Source: an uncultured bacterium
Lineage (GTDB): Bacteria; Verrucomicrobiota; Kiritimatiellia; CAIKKV01; CAITUY01
Length of the DNA stretch: 24,639 nucleotides
Reading direction: 5' to 3'
Assembly: GCA_903934155.1 (NCBI GenBank)
Contig: CAIZMS010000153.1
Location: 1 to 24,639, forward strand
The translations under genes were made by a program, and so were the position numbers. The notes below the pieces were generated by a model that was not told where the DNA came from, searched no databases, and saw only the letters and a program-made list of their open reading frames with translations. Below, one piece after another: positions 7,166 through 15,639 of this stretch (the stretch's first letter is position 1; each line of letters starts with the position of its first letter).

Positions 7166-8458
7166 ATGACGACCCAGTTAATTGAAGCAAAAAAAGGCAC
7201 CATCACCCCGATCATGGAGACCGTTGCCCGCCTCGAGGGGGTTTCCGCCACCCTGGTTCGCGATCAAATCGCCTCCGGACGTGCTGTTCTGCCCGCCAAT
7301 CCCGCCCACCCCATGACCCACCCGACCATCGCGGGGCGTGCCTTCCGTACCAAAGTTAACGCCAACCTCGGGCGTTCAACCGAACGATCCGCCGCAGGAG
7401 AGGAACTCCGCAAGCTCGACATCGCCCTCAAAGCCGGCGCCGATTTCGTCATGGATCTGAGCGTGGGGTCTGATCTGGCGGCCATCCGCGCAGGAATGCT
7501 CAAGGCCAGCCCGGTTCCCCTCGGAACGGTTCCGTTGTACGAGGCCATCTCTCGCCTCAAGGGGAACACCCTGAATCTGACACCGGACCTGTTCCTTCAG
7601 GTGATCGAGGAACAGGCCCGCCAGGGCGTGGACTTCATGACGCTCCATGCCGGACTGCTCCGCCGCCATATCCCCATGGCCATGAAACGGAAAACGGGCA
7701 TCGTCAGCCGGGGAGGCGCCCTGATGGCGGAATGGATGAATACCCACAAGCTGGAAAATCCCCTCTTTACTCACTGGGATGAGGTTATCGCCATCTGCCG
7801 CAAGTATGATGTCACAGTCTCCCTCGGCGACGGCCTTCGCCCGGGTTGCCTGGCAGATGCCAGCGATGAGGCCCAATTCGCCGAACTCGACACCCTGGCG
7901 GAACTCGTTCACTGGTGCCGGAAGGAAGGCGTCCAGGTCATGGTCGAGGGCCCTGGTCATGTTCCCTTCAACCAGATCAAGGACAACATGGAGCGCCAGC
8001 AGAAACTCTGCGACGGCGCACCATTCTATGTCCTCGGCCCTGTTGTAATCGATATCGCCCCGGGCTACGATCACATCACCTCAGCCATCGGCGCCACGGC
8101 CGCCGCCACCTATGGCGCCTGCCTGCTGTGCTATGTAACCCCGGCCGAACACCTGGGTCTGCCCACGGAGGAGGAAGTCCACCAGGGCGTCATCGCCTAT
8201 CGCATTGCCGCCCATGCCGGCGATGTGGCTCGCGGCCTGCCCCATGCCCGGGATATTGACGACGCCATGGCCGAAGCCCGGATGGCCATGGACTGGAAGA
8301 AACAGTTCTCCCTCTCCCTCGATCCCGAGCATGCCCGGAAACGCTATGAATCCACTCGCGTCTGCAAAGAGAGCGAAGCCGACCACTGCTCCATGTGCGG
8401 CCCTGAATTCTGCGCCATGCGAACCAGTAAGAGGATCCATGAAAACACGCCCCATTGA
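7166..8458 (+). CDS. thiC: phosphomethylpyrimidine synthase (ThiC); BzaF-type paralogue not excluded
   Basis: ThiC is a radical-SAM enzyme that rearranges aminoimidazole ribonucleotide into hydroxymethylpyrimidine phosphate for thiamine synthesis. The 430-residue product is the short form without the long N-terminal domain. Diagnostic features are the C-terminal cluster motif C-x2-C-x4-C (C408, C411, C416 in HCSMCGPEFC), VEGPGHVPFNQI, SLGDGLRPG and DYVTLHAG-like DFMTLHAG. The ATG at 7166 has AAAGGA 11 bases upstream; a frame to 7133 is open but unsupported. The homologue BzaF makes 5-hydroxybenzimidazole in anaerobes and is hard to tell apart by eye, but no cobalamin genes are adjacent. The gene overlaps mazG by 20 bases. 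Confidence 0.92.
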   Translation: MTTQLIEAKKGTITPIMETVARLEGVSATLVRDQIASGRAVLPANPAHPMTHPTIAGRAFRTKVNANLGRSTERSAAGEELRKLDIALKAGADFVMDLSVGSDLAAIRAGMLKASPVPLGTVPLYEAISRLKGNTLNLTPDLFLQVIEEQARQGVDFMTLHAGLLRRHIPMAMKRKTGIVSRGGALMAEWMNTHKLENPLFTHWDEVIAICRKYDVTVSLGDGLRPGCLADASDEAQFAELDTLAELVHWCRKEGVQVMVEGPGHVPFNQIKDNMERQQKLCDGAPFYVLGPVVIDIAPGYDHITSAIGATAAATYGACLLCYVTPAEHLGLPTEEEVHQGVIAYRIAAHAGDVARGLPHARDIDDAMAEARMAMDWKKQFSLSLDPEHARKRYESTRVCKESEADHCSMCGPEFCAMRTSKRIHENTPH

Positions 8459-9230
8459 CCAAGTCCTTGAGATCATGCGAAAGCTCCGCGACCCGGAAGG
8501 CGGCTGCCCTTGGGATCGTGAGCAGAATCTCGAAACGCTCAAGCCGTTCCTGATCGAGGAATGCTATGAACTGATTGACGCCATCGATTCCGGCGATGTT
8601 GAGAAACACAAGGACGAGCTCGGTGATATGCTCCTCCAGATTGTCTTCCAGGTTCAACTCCGTCAGGAAGCAGGACAGTTCAGCTTCGATGATATCTGTA
8701 CCGTCCTTGCCGAGAAGCTCATCCGCCGTCATCCCCATGTCTTTTCCGACGACAAGGTCACCGGCTCCAAGGATGTCCTCAAGAAGTGGGAAGAGATCAA
8801 GAACAAGGAAAAGAAAACCGGACGGCGTTCCGTGGTGGACGGCGTCCCCAAGCATCTCCCCGCCCTGATGAAGGCGCATCAGGTCCAGAGCCGGGCCGCC
8901 CGTGTCGGGTTCGACTGGTCGGCCATCCACGATGTCATGGCCAAGCTCGAAGAGGAACTCGAGGAGACCAAGGAAGCCATGCGTTCCGGAAACAAGGAGC
9001 ACATTGCCGAGGAAATCGGAGACCTGCTCTTCTCCGTCGTCAACCTCAGCCGGTTCCAGAAACTTCACGCCGAGGAACTGCTGGCTGCCACCGTCCGGAA
9101 ATTCTCCCGACGCTTCCAGGCCGTGGAAGCCCGGGTTCACGCCCAAAACAAGCAAATGACCGATTGCTCGATAGCGGAACTGGACGAATTCTGGAATGAG
9201 GTCAAGCGGGACGAAAAACATGAGCGTTAA
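8439..9230 (+). CDS. mazG: nucleoside triphosphate pyrophosphohydrolase MazG
   Basis: MazG hydrolyses (d)NTPs to the monophosphates and pyrophosphate and is linked to house-cleaning and ppGpp control. The 263-residue length equals the E. coli enzyme. Both tandem MazG domains are visible: the first with GGCPWDREQ (21-29), EECYEL (40-45, ExxE metal site) and DELGDML; the second with LEEELEETKEAM and AEEIGDLLFSVVN. The protein ends with the family-typical LDEFWNEVK. The ATG at 8439 lies inside the 3' end of thiC, with GAGG just upstream. Its stop overlaps the start of the DnaJ-like gene by 11 bases, so all three genes form one operon. Confidence 0.97.
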   Translation: MKTRPIDQVLEIMRKLRDPEGGCPWDREQNLETLKPFLIEECYELIDAIDSGDVEKHKDELGDMLLQIVFQVQLRQEAGQFSFDDICTVLAEKLIRRHPHVFSDDKVTGSKDVLKKWEEIKNKEKKTGRRSVVDGVPKHLPALMKAHQVQSRAARVGFDWSAIHDVMAKLEEELEETKEAMRSGNKEHIAEEIGDLLFSVVNLSRFQKLHAEELLAATVRKFSRRFQAVEARVHAQNKQMTDCSIAELDEFWNEVKRDEKHER

Positions 9231-10215
9231 ATTCAAGGATTATTACGAAATCCTCGGGGTGCCTCGCACGGCGAGTGCCGAGGACATCAAGAAGGCCTAC
9301 CGCAAATTGGCCCGGAAGTATCATCCCGACATCAATAAGACCTCCGGCGCCGAGGCCCGTTTCAAGGAAGTCGGGGAAGCCAACGAGGTGTTGAGCGACT
9401 CCAAAAAACGGGAACGCTACGACCAGCTCGGTGCCAACTGGCAGGCGGGCCAGGACTTCCGGCCTCCGCCCGGCTATCAGAATATGAATTATGAATTCCG
9501 CGGCGCACCGGGTGGCGGACGCGGATTCAACCCCCAGGATATGGGTGGATTCAGCGATTTTTTCGAATCCCTCTTTGGCCAGCAGTTTGCCGGGGGCCAC
9601 CCCGGTGCCCGATCAGCCATGTGGGAACCGGAAGAGGAACAACAATTCCCCAGCAGCGGCGGGGATCAGGAAGTCGCCATCACCGTCACTCTGGAAGAAG
9701 CCTACCACGGCGCAACCAAGAGCATCCGCCTTCAGTCCAACGAACCGGATGCCCGTGGCCGGATGCAAACCCAGACCAAGACCTATCAGGTCAAGATCCC
9801 CGCGGGCATCACCGAGGGGTCACGTATCCGACTGGCCGGCCAGGGCGCACAAGGACCCGGAAACCGGCCCGCCGGGGATCTCTATATGCAGGTTCAGATC
9901 GCACCCCACCCCACTTTCAAGGTCAACGGACATGACCTCGAAGTCGAACTGCCCCTCACCCCTTGGGAGGCGGCTCTGGGCGCCAAAGTCACCTTCCCCA
10001 CATTGGATGGCCCCGCCGCGCTCACCATCGCCGCAGGAACCGAATCCGGTCAACGGCTCCGGCTCCGGGGAAAAGGCCTGCGCCAGGGAAAAGGCCTGGA
10101 ACCCGGCGATCTGATCGTCGCCGTAAAGATCGTGGTTCCGAAAAAAATGTCTGCCCGCGAAAAGGAGCTTTTCGAAGAACTGGCTAAGGTCTCGGGCTTC
10201 AAGCCAAGGGGTTAG
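9220..10215 (+). CDS. cbpA: DnaJ-family co-chaperone, CbpA type (no zinc finger)
   Basis: This is a 331-residue Hsp40. The N-terminal J domain (about 6-70) has the DnaK-stimulating HPD at 35-37 within KYHPDINK. A Gly/Phe-rich linker (about 80-140) and two C-terminal beta-barrel substrate-binding domains follow (TVTLEEAYHGATKSI, KIPAGITEGSRIRLAGQG, LRLRGKGL). The CxxCxGxG zinc-finger region of true DnaJ is absent, which is why I call it CbpA-like. It stimulates the ATPase of DnaK and delivers unfolded clients. The ATG at 9220 overlaps the end of mazG, and the open frame to 9196 is unlikely. It is convergent with ccsA, with only 16 bases between the stop codons. Confidence 0.93.
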   Translation: MSVKFKDYYEILGVPRTASAEDIKKAYRKLARKYHPDINKTSGAEARFKEVGEANEVLSDSKKRERYDQLGANWQAGQDFRPPPGYQNMNYEFRGAPGGGRGFNPQDMGGFSDFFESLFGQQFAGGHPGARSAMWEPEEEQQFPSSGGDQEVAITVTLEEAYHGATKSIRLQSNEPDARGRMQTQTKTYQVKIPAGITEGSRIRLAGQGAQGPGNRPAGDLYMQVQIAPHPTFKVNGHDLEVELPLTPWEAALGAKVTFPTLDGPAALTIAAGTESGQRLRLRGKGLRQGKGLEPGDLIVAVKIVVPKKMSAREKELFEELAKVSGFKPRG

Positions 10216-10242
10216 GAGTAAGGGGTCAGGGTCAGGGGTTCG
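10216..10242. repeat. degenerate GGGTCA/GGGTTC repeat at the cbpA-ccsA junction
   Basis: AGGGGTCAGGGTCAGGGGTT (10221-10240) resembles the GGGTTCA heptads found at 1721-1734. The ccsA stop codon lies inside it, so the last residues of CcsA are encoded by repeat sequence. Both occurrences are between convergent genes. Confidence 0.4.
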
Positions 10243-11032
10243 GTGAAGCGTAGCTATGGAGGGCGCTCGCCAGCTTGGGCAATAAATTGACGAGCAGAAA
10301 GGTGGTCAGAAGGGCGGCAAAGGCGAGCCCCTGAACCCACCCAGTCAACCGCCCGAGCGGACCGCCCTTCCGGCAATGGAAATAGACCAGATAAAGCATC
10401 CAGGTGATCAGCGACCAGGTTTCCTTCGGATCCCACGACCAATAGCCGCCCCACGCCGCATCCGCCCACAGGGCCCCGGATAACATTCCAAATGTCATCA
10501 GCGGAAAGGCCAGTCGCAACACCTCATATTGGCCAGCCTCATACCGTGAACGGTCGTCCTCATCCAGTGATTTCCAGCGAATGAGACTCACCACCAGCAA
10601 CACAAAGGCAACCGTGGCCAGCGAGTAGGAAATCATGTAGGTCGTCACATGCGGCACGAACCACGCCGACTGCAAAGCAGGCATTCGCCGCCAGACCACA
10701 TCGCGATCCATGAAACAGGCCCCGATCAGGGGAATGGCCGAAGCAAAGGCAAAATAATGACCCGCCCACGCCAACCCGCCACGCCAGGCCATCACTCCGA
10801 ACAGGGGCAGAAAGCAGGCCGCCAGGAAAACCTGCACATGATACATATTCCCCAGCGGAGGCTCTCCCGCCACCACCGCATTGAACACAATCAACCCGGC
10901 AACAGCCGCCCAGGTCGCCCCGAAAACAGCAAACCCACCCCGCCAACGGCGCCAGATCAGCAACCAGGCGAACCCAAACCCGACAGCCGCCCCCGCAAGA
11001 AACAAGCGAAGCACCTGATCATCCACCCTCAT
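10232..11032 (-). CDS. ccsA: cytochrome c biogenesis protein CcsA/ResC (system II haem handling)
   Basis: This is a 266-residue polytopic membrane protein with about eight hydrophobic segments. It carries the tryptophan-rich WWD haem-binding motif WGGYWSWDPKETWSLITW (194-211), the flanking histidines H128 (PHVTTYMISY) and H259 (LHSY), and the PPLGNMY segment typical of the family. With ResB/Ccs1 it exports reduced haem and ligates it to CxxCH motifs outside the cytoplasmic membrane. The ATG at 11032 is preceded by a strong AAGGAGG seven bases upstream, which settles the start against the open frame to 11056. It overlaps the ResB-like gene by 14 bases, so the two are coupled. It is the last gene of the haem operon. 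Confidence 0.94.
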   Translation of the reverse strand: MRVDDQVLRLFLAGAAVGFGFAWLLIWRRWRGGFAVFGATWAAVAGLIVFNAVVAGEPPLGNMYHVQVFLAACFLPLFGVMAWRGGLAWAGHYFAFASAIPLIGACFMDRDVVWRRMPALQSAWFVPHVTTYMISYSLATVAFVLLVVSLIRWKSLDEDDRSRYEAGQYEVLRLAFPLMTFGMLSGALWADAAWGGYWSWDPKETWSLITWMLYLVYFHCRKGGPLGRLTGWVQGLAFAALLTTFLLVNLLPKLASALHSYASPNP

Positions 11033-11705
11033 GGCGCCCCCTCCTTCCCACCCCAAGTCCCAGAACCCCCAGCATCACCGTCCCGGCAATGACCATCCAA
11101 ATTCCCGTCACCACGACCAACCGCCCCGGATCACGCCGTGCCGTCAACACCACATAGGTCCGGTTCTGACTGTCATACGACATCAGATAAAACCGCCATC
11201 CCTTGATTTCAATGGGATGGTTCACCGCCAATTTTTCTTCCCGCACCGGCTCTCCTTCAATCTGGAAAGCCATATCCGCTAGAAAAAGCCGGGGAACGGG
11301 AAACTCCGCCTGGGGTTCATAAAACTCTACTGAAAAACGGTGACAGGCCATCCCGAAGGGTAAGGGCACCGAGCCCCCTTCCCGCAATTGAATCTCCCGG
11401 ACATAGTCACCCGGTCCAATCGGAAGGGCGAAATCATGTTTTTCACCATTTCGCCATCCCACCAGTGCACCAACCAAGATCACCACCACACCCATATGCA
11501 CCAGCAAAAACCCGATGCGCCGAAATCCCAGGCCACCCTTCCACGAACAATACAGGATCAATCCGGCCAGAAGACCCGCAAGCCCGATAAAGACTGGCGT
11601 CTTAAAAATCGCAGCAGAGGTTCCGCCCCCTGACGGAAAAGCCCCGGCGAGCATGAACAACGCCAGCAGAACCATCAGCACGACTGCCGCCGTCATCCGA
11701 TTCAT
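11019..11705 (-). CDS. short ResB/Ccs1-like cytochrome c biogenesis protein
   Basis: The 228-residue membrane protein has three N-terminal hydrophobic segments (about 4-22, 38-54, 61-83), a soluble region of about 110 residues rich in beta strands, and a C-terminal membrane segment (about 198-220). This is the topology of ResB/Ccs1, which holds haem iron with membrane histidines and partners CcsA. The segment GFLLVHMGVVVILVGALVGW has the histidine typical of the third helix, and the FYEPQAEFPVPRLF and IKGWRFYLMSYD stretches fit the extracytoplasmic domain. It is about half the length of classical ResB (about 450-550 residues). The start overlaps the hemL stop as ATGA, and the end overlaps ccsA. 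The assignment rests mainly on topology and on its partner gene. Confidence 0.75.
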   Translation of the reverse strand: MNRMTAAVVLMVLLALFMLAGAFPSGGGTSAAIFKTPVFIGLAGLLAGLILYCSWKGGLGFRRIGFLLVHMGVVVILVGALVGWRNGEKHDFALPIGPGDYVREIQLREGGSVPLPFGMACHRFSVEFYEPQAEFPVPRLFLADMAFQIEGEPVREEKLAVNHPIEIKGWRFYLMSYDSQNRTYVVLTARRDPGRLVVVTGIWMVIAGTVMLGVLGLGVGRRGRHEGG

Positions 11706-12961
11706 GTCGTCACCGCCTCAACAAAGCGGCTCATCTCCTGCTCCGTATGGGCCATGGAAACAAAGCTGACCTCGAACTGGGAGGGCGGCAGATAAAAACC
11801 CTGGTCCAGCATGCGGTGAAAATAGGATGCATACGCCTTCGTGTCGCTGACCATCGCTTCATTCAAATTCCGAATCGCCCCACGCCGGAAGAACACCGTG
11901 AAAAGTCCACCAGCCTGCACACACACCCGGTCAAGCCCCCGGCATTCCGCATCCCGATTAATGGCGTCCGCCATTTTTCGGGCTCCTGACTCCAGCCGCG
12001 CATAGGGATTCTCGCGTTCAAGTACCCGGAGGGTCGCCAGCCCGGCCACCACGGCAATGGGATTGCCCGACAAGGTGCCCGCCTGATACACCCGGCCCAG
12101 CGGCGCGAGATGATCCATCCATGACGCCCGGCCGCCCACCGCCGCCAAGGGTAGCCCACCACCAATGATTTTTCCCATCGTCGTCAAATCCGGAATCACC
12201 CCGCACAGGGCACCATAGGTAGTCGGCCCGAATCGAAACCCGGTAATGACTTCGTCAAAAATCAGCGCCGCGCCGCACCGGTCCGCCACACGACGCAAGC
12301 CCGCAAGAAATCCTGGAGCCGGCAGAACCAGCCCCATATTGGCCGCCACGGGCTCGACCAGAATAGCCGCAAGATCCCGGCCATGGGCAGCCACCACGGC
12401 TTCCACGGCTTCTAGATCGTTGAACGGAACAACAAACACGTCTTCGGCCACCGCTGGGGAAACCCCTTCCGAGGAACGGATTCCACCCGTCAACAGGCCA
12501 CTTCCCGCCGCCACCAGCAACCCGTCGCTATGCCCGTGGTAGCAGCCGTCAAACTTCACAATGCGGCGGCGCCCGGTCGCGCCCCGGGCAATACGGACAG
12601 CGGTCATCACCGCTTCGGTTCCGGAACTCACCAGCCGCACCCGTTCCAACCCCGGCACCTTGGACTGCAGGAACTCGGCAAACTCAACCTCCATGGGGGT
12701 ATTGATCCCGAAGGTGGTTCCGCGTTCGGCCTGGCGCTGAATGGCCTCCACCACCTCGGGATGGGCATGGCCGAGAATGACCGCGCCCCAGGAGCAGCAG
12801 AAATCAACCAGATCGCGTCCTTCCACCGTTCGCAAGTGCGCCCCGTTTCCGGAAGCCACATAGAGCGGTGTGCCGCCCACCGACTTAAAGGCCCGGACGG
12901 GACTGTTCACTCCGCCCGGAATCACCCGAACCGCCCGTTTAAAAAGTTCGTCAGAATCCAT
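11702..12961 (-). CDS. hemL: glutamate-1-semialdehyde 2,1-aminomutase
   Basis: HemL is a PLP-dependent enzyme that isomerises glutamate-1-semialdehyde to 5-aminolevulinate, completing the C5 pathway begun by HemA. The 419-residue product starts with the family-typical LFKRAVRVIPGGVNSPVRAF. It shows SSGTEAVMTA (112-121), YHGHSD (141-146), FDEVITGFR (235-243) and the PLP-lysine K264 in TMGKIIGGGLP. The ATG at 12961 lies five bases after the hemB stop, while the frame open to 13000 would overlap hemB. A strong ribosome site is not visible, so expression probably depends on coupling to hemB. Confidence 0.97.
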   Translation of the reverse strand: MDSDELFKRAVRVIPGGVNSPVRAFKSVGGTPLYVASGNGAHLRTVEGRDLVDFCCSWGAVILGHAHPEVVEAIQRQAERGTTFGINTPMEVEFAEFLQSKVPGLERVRLVSSGTEAVMTAVRIARGATGRRRIVKFDGCYHGHSDGLLVAAGSGLLTGGIRSSEGVSPAVAEDVFVVPFNDLEAVEAVVAAHGRDLAAILVEPVAANMGLVLPAPGFLAGLRRVADRCGAALIFDEVITGFRFGPTTYGALCGVIPDLTTMGKIIGGGLPLAAVGGRASWMDHLAPLGRVYQAGTLSGNPIAVVAGLATLRVLERENPYARLESGARKMADAINRDAECRGLDRVCVQAGGLFTVFFRRGAIRNLNEAMVSDTKAYASYFHRMLDQGFYLPPSQFEVSFVSMAHTEQEMSRFVEAVTT

Positions 12962-12966
12962 AAGGT

Positions 12967-13950
12967 CTACTTCACAATTTCGGCGTACCGGCCAGCCCAA
13001 TAGGAGATCAGGATATCGGCGCCCGCCCGCGAAATGGCCGTCATGGATTCACGCACCATCCCCTTCAGATCGCCCCAACCCCGCTCGGCGGTGGCCAGTA
13101 ACATCGAATACTCCCCGCTCACATTATAGGCCGCAATCGGCAGATCCGTCCGCTCGCGAAGACGGGTGATCACATCGAGATAAAACAGGGCGGGCTTGAC
13201 CATCAGGATATCAGCGCCTTCCGCTTCATCAAGATCCGACTCCCGGAGAGCCTGCCGCAGGTCGCCGTAAGAGGCCTGGTACCCGCGCCGATCCCCGCTC
13301 TGCGGCGAAGACTGTTCGGCATCACGGAAAGGCCCATACATCGACGAGGCAAACTTGGTCGAGTAACTCATAATGAGGGTCTGCTGGAATCCCGACTCCT
13401 CCAACGCGGAACGGATGGCCGCAACCTGCCCGTCCATCATGGCGCTGGGCGCAACCCCATCGGCGCCCGCCGCCGCATGCGACAATGCCACCCGCCTCAA
13501 CATCTCCAGCGAGGCGTCATTATCCACCTCACCGCCCGCCGTCAAGGGACCACAATGCCCGTGACTGGTATAGGCGCACAGACACACATCCGTCATAACA
13601 ACCAACCCGGGATAACGGCGCTTGATCTCACGCACCGCCCGGTGAACGGCCAGACGGTCATCCAGGGCAGCACTCCCCGCCGCATCCTTCTGCCCGGAGT
13701 CGACCTGACCGAACACCAGCACCCCGCCAATTCCCGCCTGTGCCACAGGCTCCAGGTCCTTGATCAATTCATCCACACTCAACCGGAACTGACCCGGCAT
13801 CGCCCCGATGGCCTCGCGTCGACCCGCACCTTCAACAACAAACACCGGCCACATCCATTTGGCCGGCCCGGGCAACTCCATATCAAACAGACGCCGCAAG
13901 GCATCCGTCCGCCTCAATCGTCTCATTCGAATTTCAGGAAATGTTTTCAT
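12967..13950 (-). CDS. hemB: porphobilinogen synthase (5-aminolevulinate dehydratase), zinc type
   Basis: HemB condenses two 5-aminolevulinates to porphobilinogen. The 327-residue product carries the zinc-site cysteines C123, C125 and C133 in DVCLCAYTSHGHC, so it is the zinc-dependent class. The catalytic lysines are K199 (SYSTKFASSMYGPFRDA region) and K252 (MVKPALFYLD). The start is one of two adjacent ATGs at 13953 and 13950. Both overlap the stop codon of the HNH endonuclease gene (TGA at 13952-13950), so hemB is now translationally linked to a restriction gene. The open frame to 14055 runs inside the HNH gene and is not credible. Confidence 0.97.
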   Translation of the reverse strand: MKTFPEIRMRRLRRTDALRRLFDMELPGPAKWMWPVFVVEGAGRREAIGAMPGQFRLSVDELIKDLEPVAQAGIGGVLVFGQVDSGQKDAAGSAALDDRLAVHRAVREIKRRYPGLVVMTDVCLCAYTSHGHCGPLTAGGEVDNDASLEMLRRVALSHAAAGADGVAPSAMMDGQVAAIRSALEESGFQQTLIMSYSTKFASSMYGPFRDAEQSSPQSGDRRGYQASYGDLRQALRESDLDEAEGADILMVKPALFYLDVITRLRERTDLPIAAYNVSGEYSMLLATAERGWGDLKGMVRESMTAISRAGADILISYWAGRYAEIVK

Positions 13951-14537
13951 CATTCTCTGTTTGAAGACTTCGATGTCCCAAACTTCTTTCGTAACCACGC
14001 ATAAACGGCTCGTTGTTCGTCTTGTCCAGCTCTCCTGATTTGGGACAACAACCAAATTGTGCTAGCCTTTTCTGTTGTAATATTCTTTGCCCCTTGATTG
14101 CACGTTGAACAGAGTGCCCTCAAATTCGACAACTCATCCTTCCCGCCCAACCCCTTATCCTTGATGTGACCAATATGAAGCCTAACTTTGCGATTCGTTG
14201 CCGGATCGATCTCGCCCGGTGTCAACCCACACATTTGACAGGTAAACCCATTTCGATCCAGAACTTCTGCCCGAAGACGGGCGGATATGGTGCGCGCAAA
14301 GTGAGGGCGCGTTTTTGGGGTTGGCTTCTCCCGCAAAAGATATTGCCCAGGCTTTAGCTCGGTACTGTCATTGTGTGAAAGAATCGGCCACCCCTCTTCA
14401 TCGCGGAGCTCTCGCAATCGACGACTATATTGAACTGCACCATCGGCAGCCGCCTGTAATTCGTGCGATTCGATAACGCGCCCAATGTTTGCAAGCAGAA
14501 ACAGCCTAATCTTCTCCTTTGATCCGATTCGATTCAT
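13950..14537 (-). CDS. HNH endonuclease, likely restriction enzyme partner of the cytosine methyltransferase
   Basis: This is a 195-residue protein. Residues about 5-70 look like a winged-helix DNA-binding domain (KIRLFLLANIGRVIESHEL, then YSRRLRELRDEEGW). Residues 96-150 form a zinc-stabilised HNH nuclease: C100-x2-C103, HIGH (121-124), LSNLRAL with N138, and C143-x2-C146-N. This layout is common in type II restriction genes placed next to an m5C methyltransferase. The ATG at 14537 has AAGGGG seven bases upstream and lies 42 bases after the methyltransferase stop. Base composition is visibly more AT-rich than the flanking hem genes. The target sequence is unknown, and a role other than restriction is possible. 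Confidence 0.85.
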   Translation of the reverse strand: MNRIGSKEKIRLFLLANIGRVIESHELQAAADGAVQYSRRLRELRDEEGWPILSHNDSTELKPGQYLLREKPTPKTRPHFARTISARLRAEVLDRNGFTCQMCGLTPGEIDPATNRKVRLHIGHIKDKGLGGKDELSNLRALCSTCNQGAKNITTEKASTIWLLSQIRRAGQDEQRAVYAWLRKKFGTSKSSNRE

Positions 14538-14579
14538 CGATAACCCCTTTGTTGTACTGGAACGCTGAACTGACAAAGT

Positions 14580-15587
14580 TTAACAGTAAGGCACAGGCGA
14601 CTCAAAGAGCCTCATTTGGACGGCTGATCGGGATCGGGCCGTTGGATATTTTCCGTCGAGTGCGGACGCAATAGCACATCCCACGGCCGATGCAACAGGT
14701 GGTGGAAATGCATTACCGACTTGTCGATAGGCCGCTGTCTTCTTGCCACTAAATTTCCAAAAATCGGGGAACCCCTGAATACGCGCGACCATGCGGACAG
14801 TCAATCTCGGGCGTCCATCGACGGGAAAATCCGGCGGTGGCGGCTCATTAGCGATACCGAGACCGTCCACGCCCAGTTCGCGCCACTGTTTTCTGGCACG
14901 AGTAGGCCCTAGGTCAGGGCCGCCATGCTTCTTTGATCCACCTACGATGGTTGGCGCAACCTGATGAGCTTGCTGTTGCCAATGCGCCACTCCCTTCCAC
15001 CCCCGTGATGCCATGAGGTCTTTCAGTGTATCCCCCACAGTGATCTTGTTGGGATACGGCTCTGGCCATTCAAAAAACGCCATTCGATCTTTGGGAAGCG
15101 CAACCAGTATGAATCGGGGACGCAATTGTGGCACTCCGTAATCCGACGCCTGAAGAACCCTCCACTCCGTTTCATAGCCGAGGCCGTGCAACGTTAAGCA
15201 TAAATTCGCCCGGTAATGGGAAAATTTAGCCGAGGCGAATCCAGGCACATTTTCAAGCAAAACAGCCTTGGGCCTCATTTCCTTGATAATTCGCAAGGCA
15301 TCGGGAAACATGTCCCTGTCGTCGTTGACTCCCAGTTGTTTTCCTGCGATTGAAAAAGGCGGACAAGAAACCCCAGCCGCAAAAAGATCGACGTTCTTCC
15401 ACCGACTCCCGTCGACGAGCCGCATATCATCTTGCCGAACATCCCACTGTGGCCGGTTCATGCGCAATGTAGTGCAACAATTGCCGTCGATTTCTATGGC
15501 GACAACACAATCAAATCCTGCGGCCTCCAAACCAAGAGCCTGCCCCCCGCCTCCCACACAAAACTCTGCGACCGTAAACCGACCCAT
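14580..15587 (-). CDS. DNA (cytosine-5-)-methyltransferase
   Basis: This is a 335-residue type II C5-methyltransferase. Motif I is EFCVGGGGQALGLEAAGF (8-25), binding SAM. Motif IV holds the catalytic cysteine C75 in GVSCPPFSIAGKQ; serine replaces the usual proline of the PC dipeptide. Motif VI is LLENVPGF (E112), motif VIII is QLRPRF (154-159), and motifs IX-X are RIQGFPDFW and YRQVGNAFPPPVASAVG. It transfers a methyl group to C5 of a cytosine in a specific DNA site, presumably protecting the host from the adjacent HNH nuclease. The ATG at 15587 has GGTGG upstream; an ATG at 15599 is an alternative, and the longer frame to 15668 is unlikely. It begins 91 bases after the hemC-cobA-hemD stop. 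Confidence 0.95.
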   Translation of the reverse strand: MGRFTVAEFCVGGGGQALGLEAAGFDCVVAIEIDGNCCTTLRMNRPQWDVRQDDMRLVDGSRWKNVDLFAAGVSCPPFSIAGKQLGVNDDRDMFPDALRIIKEMRPKAVLLENVPGFASAKFSHYRANLCLTLHGLGYETEWRVLQASDYGVPQLRPRFILVALPKDRMAFFEWPEPYPNKITVGDTLKDLMASRGWKGVAHWQQQAHQVAPTIVGGSKKHGGPDLGPTRARKQWRELGVDGLGIANEPPPPDFPVDGRPRLTVRMVARIQGFPDFWKFSGKKTAAYRQVGNAFPPPVASAVGCAIASALDGKYPTARSRSAVQMRLFESPVPYC

Positions 15588-15639
15588 AATGACCACCATT
15601 ACAATTAGTTGTGACAGATAACAAATATACGAGTTACGC

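Noticed and set aside
15595..15615. ACAATTAGTTGT partial palindrome as an autoregulatory C-box or methyltransferase operator
   Set aside because: The arms are only four bases and no controller-protein gene is present, so it is too weak to annotate.
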